In this document: piece by piece, positions 1-10,700 of the stretch
Layout of the letters: the number at the start of each line of letters is the position of its first letter
Numbering within the stretch: the stretch's first letter is position 1
Assembly: GCA_018806985.1 (NCBI GenBank)
Contig: JADANN010000322.1
Span: 372,001-436,000 of the forward strand
Source: Angiostrongylus vasorum
Lineage: Eukaryota; Nematoda; Chromadorea; Rhabditida; Metastrongylidae
DNA: 64,000 nucleotides
Reading direction: 5' to 3'
Translations under genes and position numbers: made by a program
The notes under the pieces: model-generated
What the model was told of the DNA's origin: nothing
What the model saw: the letters and a program-made list of their open reading frames with translations, nothing else
Databases searched by the model: none

Positions 1-1693
1 AATCTTCGCATATTGACCAGGGAAACACTGCCTGTCTAGGGCGGCTTTCATGACTGCATTTGTCTTAACTGAGTCAAAAGCTTTATGAGATTGAGACAGA
101 GCGGTCTCTTGTATTCTCGCGATACGTCGAAGTGTCATGTTTTCGTGTGGGTGCTATTGATCGTACTGAACCCTTTTCGAAACCCTGCTTGCTCACACAG
201 TTGTCCTTCGTTCAGTGCTCTGTCAATCCTGCTTAGGATGATGCGAGTGAAGAGTTTGCAGACGACAGATATTAAGCAGATTGGACGATAGTTCTCGAAA
301 TCGTGCTGGTCACCTTCCTCAAAGAATAACACTACCTTTCTGCTCTTTCATTGAATAGGAGAATTGTATTCTGACAGGCATTATGTAAAAAACCTGAGGC
401 AGTCTGTTCATGTGGACTGGCGGAGGGTCATTCATGTTTTCAGATCCTATTCCCTACGGATCTGATGTTGTTCAATTCTACACCAACGAAATAACATGTC
501 TTATTTCGGAAGGAGGAACGGGTAATACAATATATACATCCACCCTTATTTCGCATGAAAGGCAGGAAAATGTAGCAAATGAAGAGATCCGAGTAGTAAA
601 TGTAAGTGAGTTTTTTCCATTAGCTTTCTGAAAGCCGTAACTGTTCCATTTAGACGCCGAAGTACAGTCACCTTGGTTTTGTAATTGGCTGAGCTTTGGT
701 GGGCATTGCTAGCGTTTTTTTTCAGCCTCTGCAGCTTCGACCACAACTGATACTTTTCTCCCCTTAAGATCTTCTTTTACCGCCTGATTGCATCGTTTTG
801 CAAGTTCGATTCAGCTCGAGTGTTTCTGGAGACTGAGGTCTTTTGGTGACTTTCGAACTCTCAGCTTTCATAGCGCTAACGTGAAGATGTTGAATAAGCC
901 GATTATATTCTTCGTCGATGTTGTTAAAAACGGCATCTTTCCTGCAACCGATTAATGAACTGAATAATTCCCAGTTCATAGTGGTTTTGGCTTTTTGTTT
1001 CATGAATTTAGCAGCTTTCTTTCCTTCAATCGAAAAAATGGAATCTTATGTGAAGGAGACAATAGTCGATCCTGTAAAGAATTTTGGCAGAGCAGCGATG
1101 GCGGTTAGCCAAAATTTTCAATTTTGTATAAACTGGTCACTTTCGTTATGGTACTCTCCAATGGAAGACCCCCACGTCCAGCGTTGAGAGTAGGGCTTCT
1201 GGAATTATGAGTTAGCTTGGACGGTCTTGGTCGTCTTAATAAGCTCAGTCACTCTCCCTGCTCGCTCCATTCTCCATGAGTCTCAATATAGCACTTTTTT
1301 TGTCATTTTTTCTAAATGCAGACTTAGCGTTAGAATCTCCATTGATGACCTTTTAAAAAATGTATGGTCTTTTTTGCAGAAAATTTCGAAGTCCTTCCGG
1401 AACGCTTCGGCTTAGTCTTTTCATACATTGCTGTCGTTGCGTAGATCACGAAGTTTGTCAAGGCAGGTATTGGTCCACATTTCTGTAGCCGTATTCTCCT
1501 GATTCGAGTTGTTAGTTGTTTGAATGCATCGATGTTCATGGCCAAACTCGTGTTCTCGTGCAAAATCCGCCATCGTTTCCTTTATTGTTGCATGTTCCGA
1601 GGAACAGATCTTCTCCTGTGTTATAGACTCGTTGAATGGGTGGTGTCTTCTTTTCCCAGCCAGTCCAGTGACGTCACACTTTATCCTTCTCGC
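1..1693 (-). mobile_element. Decayed RTE-like non-LTR retrotransposon, copy A
   Basis: Read on the minus strand from about 1690 leftward, this is a broken copy of an element encoding an APE-type endonuclease followed by reverse transcriptase. Endonuclease remnants lie at about 1330-1690, including a TTRIRRIRL stretch. The linker domain lies at about 546-1190, with HLHVSAMKAESSKVTKR near 850-900. The start of the RT domain, NYRPICLISVVCKLFTRIIL and EQAGFRKGFSTI, lies at about 150-300. Stops and frameshifts separate every segment, so it cannot be active. The window edge cuts it inside the RT. It abuts copy B at about 1693 in opposite orientation. The RTE-like assignment rests on protein motifs and on the short tandem 3' ends of sister copies. 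Confidence 0.88.
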
Positions 1694-2404
1694 TTGTAAT
1701 TACGAAGCCAAGATTCTTGGTCTCCGAAGCCCAGATGGAACAGTTACAGCTTCTTGAGCGGCAATAAAGAAAATCGTTCACGATTACTACTCGGTTCTCT
1801 TCAATAGCCATGGCCTTGCGCTTTATATAAAATAAAGGAGAATGGATAATTCGCAGTACCGGTTCTTTTTTCCTAAGTCCACTATGCTCTTTCATCTGTT
1901 AAGAATAAAACAATACCAGTTCAGGACAGCATAAGATCTAAACACCTAAAGAACCTGCCAGTGTTCGTAAACCACAATCTGCTTGCCGTCCGTTGTCTAC
2001 GAACTCGAATCAACCTAAACAGGTTTGACAGAACACTGTAGGAAGGACAGCCATGACGACAAGTAGGGCTTCGAAAAGAATTGATTATGATGAACAGCAA
2101 CCACACGATACCAAGACTCATTGAATCACCGTGAGAGTGTAAGAGATCGCTGTGTCTCACTTTCGTCGATATAAAGAAAGCTTTTGATTCAGTTGACATA
2201 GAAGAAGGTTATGGAAGCCCTAGAGAGCCAGACTGTCCTTAATCATTAAATAAGGATTCTTCCTGAGCTAGTCATGCAGACATTGGAGAATAGCACAACA
2301 TGGCACTGAAAATCGAAGGTGGGGAATCAAACTATGTTCGTCTCCTAATGACTCAATTGACCGACTTTCTATACTTCGGCATAAATGACCAACGCATTTA
2401 TTTA

Positions 2405-2577
2405 TACGTTCTTATGAACTGATGTTGTTGAGCTGATGCGTGGTTAGTATGGTTTACAAGTCGGGAATGTTGACGAAAGGCGAAATCGCCGAAACGTCAG
2501 CCACCGACCAACAACAATGACAACGACAACTATACTAATCACAAATCAGCTCAACAAGATCAGTTCATAAGAACATA
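2405..2577. repeat. Foldback element with 46 bp terminal inverted repeats
   Basis: Positions 2405-2450 are the imperfect reverse complement of 2532-2577. Both arms share TTCTTATGAACTGAT, TTGTTGAGCTGAT and TTAGTAT. The 80 bp centre contains a hammerhead-like core at 2470-2495. The same arm sequence recurs at 15940-16000 and, diverged, at the ends of the 39082-39640 foldback, so this is one repeat family. It lies inside RTE-like copy B. It looks like a non-autonomous derivative of Penelope-like terminal repeats; a MITE is the alternative. Confidence 0.75.
2470..2502 (+). other. Hammerhead-like core in foldback element
   Basis: TTGACGA at 2470-2476 is one base off the CTGANGA box. It is followed by a perfect GGCG-AAAT-CGCC hairpin at 2479-2490, GAAAC at 2491-2495 and GTC. 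Two extra A residues separate the box from the stem, so activity is doubtful. The similarity is structural; function is inference. Confidence 0.35.
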
Positions 2578-2954
2578 TGAACCATGTTCGCTAAACTGGT
2601 GACATAGTTCTTATAACACCAAATATTAGGCAAATGGAACGAATGCTTGCCCACTTTGATAACGCCTGTGGAAAGATTGTCTTCGGCTAAATTTCACAAA
2701 AACGGTGTTCATGAAGAACGGATGGGTTTCTTATGTCCCATTTACTCTCAGCGGTGCGAATGTCTCCGAACGCTCCAGGTACTTCTTTTCTAGGTTGGGA
2801 AACCAACATAGTGTCCTACTTAGCTCCTCAGTTGTGCATGAAGAAGCGAGGGCTGGTGGAACTAAAATGGGTAGTAAGCAGAACAAAATACACCCGACTC
2901 GGTGCCTAACTTCTAGACTCCAAGTTTCCCTCCATCTTAACGTGTACGTGTGCA

Positions 2955-3140
2955 ACAGAAATATGGTTCACAATATTTTACTTTTTTATTTTCTGCCTTC
3001 TATACATTTTATGGCAGGTTATTACGCGAAATACAACCACAAGATTGCTGAAATATTTGCAAAACTCCGGACCGCAGGTGTTTGCGGTGGGGGAACGAAC
3101 GCGCTATGGTCCTTTCCGGGTTGCTACCTGAGTAAGATGA
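2955..3140 (-). repeat. SINE family S1 copy inside RTE-like copy B
   Basis: Reverse-oriented S1 element. From left to right it shows the tail (GCAGGTTATTACGCGAAATA), the CTCCGGACCGCAGGTGT block and the tRNA-like B-box region (GGAACGAACGCGC). RTE-like coding similarity stops just before it (SETW-like position near 2960) and resumes after about 3165, which marks it as an insertion. It lacks the 5' part of the family. Confidence 0.75.
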
Positions 3141-3440
3141 AACTTCACTTGGATTTATGAAAGCGCAATCGAAAGAGGATGCTGCGAGTATTCCATTCAA
3201 CACAATTTGGAGAGGGGACCTGAAGATCCGACCTACAACGACAACCAAATGTCGAAAACGCCATTCTATACGTTTAGCTGCCGAAGATATGTTGAGCTGG
3301 ACGCCCAGAGCGTCTGAGCGATAATCAGTGGACAATAGTCATTAGCGACTGGATTTCCCAGCATGTCAAACGCAGAAGTGGAAGAAAGCAAAGCCAATGT
3401 TCAGAGTTCTTCACAAGAATCCTGGAAAATGTTTGTGACA

Positions 3441-6400
3441 GCCAGCAACCAACGTAACGACAGGTGGCACAGATGACGAAATGACACACTTTGATATTTT
3501 TAAAAAATAAATGTTGCTGTTGTTTTCGCCATTCAAGACACTTTTACTGGACACCGTTTGTGAAGATGGAAAATAATGCTTCTGCTGATGAATCGATAGT
3601 AGAGAAACTGAGAACTTGATTTCTTCGTTAGCACATCCTACCATCAAATTTGACAATGTTACAAACAAACATATTTGCACTACTTTTGAAGATGGCAAAA
3701 TGTGGTTTCTGTTTCTGTTTTTGTTCTTGTTTTCTGTTTGTTTAAGTAAGTGAAAAATCACTCAAAATGTGATCATCATGTACCAAAAGCCTCACATTAA
3801 CGAATGGCAAATCATGACTGACAGACAATAGTAATCCTCCCTTTTTCCTGCCTTCACAACTTGCTATTTGAATCGCAGCGAATTTTTACCTGGCCCCAAA
3901 TTCTCCTTTTCGACATTAGTCAACGTCCTCCATAGCCGGAGACAAATTCAAGCGATTTCCTTCGTCCAGGCTGGCTCTTCCCTTGGGTATGTTTTACATG
4001 AAAGCTTTTTTTTTCCTCTCAGTTCAAAGGTAGTACTTAGAATGCTTAAAATATAGCCCTCTATGGTTTCCCATAATTCTGGACAATCTGTTATGCAAAT
4101 CAGAAGTGTTGATCCTTAAACTTTTTTGATGCTTTCATTCAAAATCGAGGGTTCGAAGATCAAGGCAAAGATGCCTCTACGTGGAATCTCAAAACTGCAC
4201 CGTTGGTCTTTTCGCAGTTATCTACTCCTGTTATTTCCGGTAAAGTACCACTGAATTTTTTAATAAGAGAATCATACAAAAGAAATCTTAGCAGCCAAAG
4301 GAGTGAAAGAAAAGGATATGTAGCAATAATGCAATATATGAGAGGCGTTTGATGTTCATTTGACCTTTCGGTTGAACATATTGCAATTGCTAGTGGAAAA
4401 CAGTGCTTCGAGTCAGTTCTCGGCATCGAATAACCACTAGCTTTAAGCGGAATGCTCGACTTCGTGAGAAGACGCCGCGTGGGACTTTTCGTAGAGGACA
4501 ATGCTTCAAGCTTGGGTAACTAAACTGCTTATATATGTAGATGCAACATCAGTACAACAGGAATAACGATAGGAAAATACTGGCATAAGAGCAAGGCAAG
4601 TCCAAGATTATGAAGCGTTATAACTACTAAAGAAGTGAAGCTAATAAGGCTACAACAGTTTAGGACACTATTATAACATTAACACAATGACAAAAGCAGC
4701 TTGGTAACAAAGACGACTAAGGGGATGCGGATGATAACGCCCACACTGACGCGTACAGTGGCCAAGATGCCGATGGCTAGAACAACAGAAGAGTGAGATG
4801 CAGGCGAGCCGTGCATTAGGCTAAGCTAGAGATCATATGTACAGCGCTCAGGTGTACTTTGATATTGATCGATGAGGACAGCAAGTTACTTAAGCATCGA
4901 TGGTGGAAGTAACTACGAATGAGATGAGGCATCTGAGGAACACAGTCAGGCGGCTGGTCTTGGATAACGGTATGTCTGCAGCGCGAAGTTTGATGGCACA
5001 TGCCACCGATGGCGCTGCACGCAGAACGCATTTGAAGATGGCCGCTGCTAATGACAACGCACTGCGGATCAAGTGATAAGCAATGAACATTGACACGAGA
5101 ATGAGGATCAGGATGATGATGAGGATACACTGGGCTGATGGGAAGCGTGGTGCAATAATGCTAGGTTAACGTACAATTCGTAACTGCCATTCAATAATGA
5201 TGAAATGAAGTTAGTGTAAAATTCGCGACTATGCTGTAATAACGGTAGAGTGGAGCTAATATACAATAATGACCACGTGCAATATGAATTAACAACTACG
5301 ATAATCTACATAGGTGACACACGAGATCAATAGGAGACAAACGAGGATAGGGGATGAACCTGGTTAGTCGACGAACTTGGACAGAGCGAACCATGATAGT
5401 AATTCACGAGGCTACTCATATGCTTCTGGAGAAGGCGGTTTTGGCACAGGCCCAGCATCTTTACCGAAAACATTCGTCCGCTACCGTTTCCAAATCCTCT
5501 CAGAACCAGTGGTCAGCTGGCGGAAGACTGCTCTCGCAAACATCCTCATGCCCTTCTTGTCATTGTACGCATGATGACTTTTGGACAGTAATAACAAACA
5601 ACGAGTTCAGATTGCAAAAAATAGGTTTGAACAACAAGACTGTTCATAGCGGTCGAAGTTCTTTAGGATGGAACCAAAATATTTACCTACTACGACATTT
5701 GCTAGGCAACTTGAGAAACAGCGGAAATGGTCCTTACTACAGAAACATACAGTAATAGAAAGATAGAAATAGATATGGAAAGAAATAGGAACCATTCTGG
5801 GAATAGTTGCTATAGAGCAAATGTATATCAGAGAGGAATTGGTAACGTTTTACTGACTAATTAATTTGTTCACTTACTAATATCTAATTTGAATTTAGTC
5901 TTCCTATAACCCGCATGACCATCCGCCAGCAGATGTTAGTGGCGTTGGGAAGGTGTGGAATGATTTTTCGAGTGGTAGAAGAATAAAATAAGAAAGAACT
6001 ACGTTCACGCCTCAAAGTTCATTTGCAAAACAGTATCAAGTGCACAGCAGTAAGGTTGAAGCCTCAACTCGATTCTGCATAGAAGTAAACATGCTCTTTA
6101 ACAGAGTGCGCCATCAGTCGTCTTGCTTACCGTAGGAAACTCATGGATTCCTATAGAAAACAGTGGAAGCACGTGAATGAATTGTGATAGCAGAAACCTA
6201 TTTGCGACAATGTTGGATTGACTTGACGGTAGATGACATGATTATTAAAAGATTTCCATGAAAAGAACTATGTCAATTTACAAGACTTGTGAACATTTTT
6301 AACTATCACGATTACCTCGAGATTAGCCAAAGCATTAATTGGATTAGATTATATAGCTCTGGTTTGTATTCATTGCGGAGACTTTCTTGTAGACCTTCTT

Positions 6401-7745
6401 TGTTTCCACATACATTCGAGCAGCTCGATTCAAATGCTAACGATTTCTTTCATGAAGCACTTTTTGTCAACCAAGACATCGACGGCGTCTGATATATTAA
6501 GATATTTGCAAGTGCAGCATATGTGGTGATAACGCGACGACCCTGTCAGAAGTTCCACTTCGGACGAAGCATTCCATGAAATTATTGCCGACCTTATCGT
6601 ACACAATCGAAACAGACACTTACACATGTGCTGAATACCCTATGATTGCCTTTTCTTATCAGCAAAGATGCTCCATAGCTTCACAGTAATGAATGGAATT
6701 ATACTCGTCTTTTTGGCTTTCACAGGACTCCATTTTTACTTCATTTATAAAGTTCAGTGCTTTTTTAAACGACGAACTTTCATTACTCTATAGATGATCA
6801 CTAGAAACGTTAGTTTTGCTTAAGACGTATGATTTGCTTCAGATAGGAATTGTTTTTTATACCACTTTATTAGAAATGATCGTGATATGTCTTTGTAATA
6901 CACAAAGTACTAGCAGAACACTTCCTATTACCACATTTTTCCTTCTTCATCTGTTGATACACTGTTACTTCACCAAGTTTCTTCTTTGCACGAGCGTAGG
7001 TTTGATTGCTGCATCCTTTTGTTGAGAGTTCTTACTTGATAACTTGAACTTTGTCAGTTTCCTGGTTCAAAATCACTTCTAGATCGAATCCTACCTACAT
7101 TAACGTCAAGCGAACCTCAACTAGACAGCTGACATTTTCTCGTTTGGACACCTTTTTTCACTCGTGCCCGGCCTTCTACTTTTTTCATTCACCCATCCAT
7201 CACTACTGTACTCTTCTCACCGTATGGCATCAGCTTCGTATGAATTTAGTGCATAACGCATATCCAAATAAACTTCATGTCAGTAACTATATAAAGTTCT
7301 CAACGTGTCTGACAACTTCTACGAAGTTCCATCACCCATTCCAATTCACGACCCAATAACTATTTAGATAAACATCATCCCAGTCCCGTGGATCTCTAGG
7401 AATTTTCTTCTCTTTAGGAGCACACTGTGGACTGCTACCAGTAAACTGATTGCCAATTTTTTTTCCGTTTACATTTGTCATTCGTCTTGTGTCGTCCAGT
7501 GGTCTTCTATATTGCTCGACTTCAATAACAACTCAAAACATCTTATTTCTCGTTAAACCACTCTAGATCTTCAATGGTTTCATGTTCTAATCGGATAAGC
7601 ACTAACTATTCAACGTTTAACGAACTATCAATCGAGGATAAGGAAAAAATTCCTGCTGATGTCTTCACTCAACTAAGCACGGATTTCTTGCCAGGCATGT
7701 TCACTCAATTTGATCTGTTATCACTAGGATTAACTAAGTGCAAAT
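3441..7745. other. Mostly unidentified intergenic DNA
   Basis: No recognised gene here. The stretch 4540-5340 is a purine-rich, degenerate run of short GATGA/ACTA-type words. Open frames of 60-130 codons occur at 4160-4501 (-), 4890-5096 (-), 5354-5755 (+) and 7051-7359 (+). None shows a known motif, and the overlapping frames at 5354-5755 compete, so I do not call them. One exon-like segment is listed separately at 3879-3986. The segment 5800-7500 is AT-rich with no structure I could see. Confidence 0.4.
3879..3986 (+). other. Possible orphan coding exon
   Basis: A 108 bp open segment lies between an acceptor (ATCGCAG before 3879) and a donor (CTTGG then GTATG at 3987). It reads SEFLPGPKFSFSTLVNVLHS and continues with QIQAISFVQAGSSLG. 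Codon use looks natural, but no partner exon or family was recognised. It could equally be chance. Confidence 0.2.
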
Positions 7746-10700
7746 ATGGCTGTTACAGCTGCTAAGGAGATTGCACATGTCGGCTCAGAACTTCTCCAGA
7801 ACTACCAATGTGTGCACGTTGAGTTGATCTCTTGATAAGCTGTACTTATATAATCTTCGTTTAATTCTAGCGCTACAAAAGTCTTTTAATCAATATATGC
7901 AAGCTATTGACACTCTCATAAGGTCATCTAAGAAAGCGTTTCCGAAAGCCAAAGCACATGGAGATGATTTGCGTGAACTGGCGGCAAAATCTGCTCAGAT
8001 TTTGGAGCGGCACAAAAAATGTGTGGGTGTCAATTTTCTCCATACCTGGTTACTAAAACGAAATGTTTCATGAATATGAACCGCTATGATGAGTAAATTT
8101 CCAACGAAGTTACCAGTTATAGATTCGAGAGCTTTCTTCTCTTGTGACAAAAACTAATGCGTATAGTAATGAAGAGAAGGACAAACTCAAATGCATGCTA
8201 AATAAATTCCAAAGAGATGAAAAGAAAATTAGAAAGCAATGCAGCAAAGGTCTTAAGAGCACATCCGAGCTGGAATCATTCATCGAAACGTCAGCTATTG
8301 AATTCATCCGTCAACAGGAATTACGTTACAAATTTTTCCTGGAAAAACATAAAACCTGGTTGTTTACATATTCGGACCTCATTTCAAATGACCTAGTCAA
8401 GGAATTAAACGAAGGAAAGACTGGACCAGGCGAAATTGCTTATGAAATGAAAGGTGTTGCTGTGATAAATGAAACCGGGATCAGTTCAACCGCAGCCGTC
8501 GATTTAATGTCAAGGAGTGACCAAATCGAACGTGATTCTACTCGATCACTTTGCAGTGTTGAGAATTCCAGAAGGAATTCGACAACAAAGCAGCAGGAAA
8601 TGGTTGGTACTGTGACAGCAAAAAGTGCATCACTTTCGTTCAATGAAGCATCAGCGCAGGTAAATCAACAAGGAGTGGATTCCTTTGTAAGACTTGCTCC
8701 TGTCTCTCAAAAAAGTTCCGGTGAATCGTCTCCTCTAATTCACAACAACACGCACGAATTTCCAATAACTGAGTACAACGAAACTGCTTCTGACTGGAGG
8801 AACTACATGAAATATTTACCTCACCACACCGTCACGTCACCTGTAGATGATCATTACTCCAACAATACTCTTCTGGATTTGGTGGATTACCGTCCTGTGG
8901 AACCGGAAACAAAACTAAGCAATAGTAAACGGCCACCTGTAGGAGGACGTTGGGTGCTTCCACCTTTACAAAACTTCAAACCACACAATCACGTAGATGC
9001 AACGTACGCTCCGGAAACTATACCTGCCGATCGTCCACAACCACCGACAACACGGGCACAAAACGGAAGTAAGTGTCAAGATAAAAACCTCGTTGTAACT
9101 CAGTGTTTATAAGAAGTGTGCAACGGATAGAATTTTTGAAGCGAATCAACTTCTGGAGAATAAGAGAATCTAAAGGAGATTTCCTTTAAAGTATGAATTT
9201 TTAGTGGTGAACAGTAAATCTGGGGACGGATTTTTATATTGACACCAAAATTGGTGACGTTCAGATATTACGAAATCTTTAATGAGTGCTATTTTGATGT
9301 CTGCGTGGTCAAATTTATGTAACATGCTATCAGGCTGCAACTTTAAGTGACTTTATGGTTTCATATAACTAATTAATGAGTTTTACCCTCTATAATCTTT
9401 GAATTTCCATTGACGGTTCATTAATGCTTTCTTATAAAGGTAGATGTCATTTGGCTTTTTCGAGTTTTTTCTCTTCAATATTTCACCTTTAAATGAAAGC
9501 AGATATAAACGGCAATGAAATTCCACGAATCCTCTCATTCAAAATGCGGATTAAAACTTCCTTCTGCATGTTTGTAGTCGTAATTGAAACCATAAGGTTG
9601 ACCCTATCAAAATGGAAAAATATTTATCACATTTTCCTCAAATATGAAGTTTAAGGGCTTTGTATCACATAATCAATAATTTGTAGACGAAGTTCCACCG
9701 TTATTCAACAATAGTGACTATGGCAGGACATTAACGGTCAAGGAGCAGTTCAATGCGACATCAGGAGAACAAATCACTGTGAATCCTGGAAACAAGGTAG
9801 TTGCATTGAACTAAACTGATTTTCAACGAAGCTGAGATATTTGCAAAACTCTGGACCGCAGGTGCCTATGGTGGGGAACGAACGCGCTATTGTCCTTTCC
9901 GGGGAGTAACGTGTTCACCACCACACCATGCGGATCCTTCGTTTCGCTTGTCTCTCAGCTAGTTCTATCGCTCTTTTTGCCATCAGCAATCACCCGTCAA
10001 CGGGATTGATCTGGGGAGCCCAAATCGGGTGATTGACGGGTGATTGCTGATGGCAAAAAGAGCGATAGAACTAGCTGAGAGACAAGCGAAACGAAGGATC
10101 CGCATGGTGTGGTGGTGAACGCGTTACTCCCCGGAAAGGACAATAGCGCGTTCGTTCCCCACCATAGGCACCTGCGGTCCAGAGTTTTGCAAATATCTCA
10201 GCTTCGTTGAAGTTATATTTCGCAATATACCCTGCCATCAAAAAGAGTAGGCAGTAGGCAAAAAGGTTAAAATTGTAAACTGATTTTCTTCCCTGTTGAT
10301 AGATGAATACTGATGGCAACGGTAGCTAGAAAACTGGCTGAGAGAAAAGCAAAGCAAGGGCATCAGTGGTGCAGCGGCTAACACGTGAGCCCCCCCCCCG
10401 AAAGAGCAAACGCCGCTCCGAATCCGGCCTGCGGTCCAAGTTTTGCACATATCCCAGCATCATAGTGGTTGTGTTTAACATAGTACCGTGCTGTGAAAAA
10501 GTAGTAATGCAGAATGAATAAAAAAGCAAAGTGGTTTTCGTTTTTTTTCTAGTTTTAGGCACATCATGAATAAAAGGTTACAATGTCATTTATTTTTAGC
10601 ATTCGACTCTAATAATTGAAAACTGTATCCTTTTTTCCCCGAGTGCGTGCACCCTAATGGTTGTAGGAGCACTACAATACATACGGTTTCTCGTTCAACC

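Larger units (their letters stand above)
1694..3440 (+). mobile_element. Decayed RTE-like non-LTR retrotransposon, copy B
   Basis: This plus-strand copy lacks the endonuclease. It starts in the linker between endonuclease and RT (SPDGTVTAS near 1725-1757). It runs through a frameshifted RT (KKAFDSVD near 2176-2200, then MFMKNGWVSYVPFTL at 2705-2750) into the C-terminal region (ISDWISQHVKR near 3340-3370). It fades out near 3440. It is interrupted by a foldback element at 2405-2577 and a SINE at about 2955-3140, so both insertions are younger. Many stops are present. Confidence 0.85.

Noticed and set aside
4160..5755. Frames of 60-133 codons around 4160-5755
   Set aside because: Two frames overlap on the same strand at 5354-5755, neither has a motif, and the preceding 800 bp is low-complexity.
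8284..8304. CGAAACGTCAG resembling the hammerhead-like motif
   Set aside because: It lies in the I-BAR coding exon (reads IETSAIEF) and has no CTGANGA box or stem before it.
10377..10440. Functional tRNA genes within the tRNA-like segments of the SINEs
   Set aside because: The segments lack a closable acceptor stem and anticodon arm, contain a poly-C run or other disruptions, and are repeated with SINE bodies.
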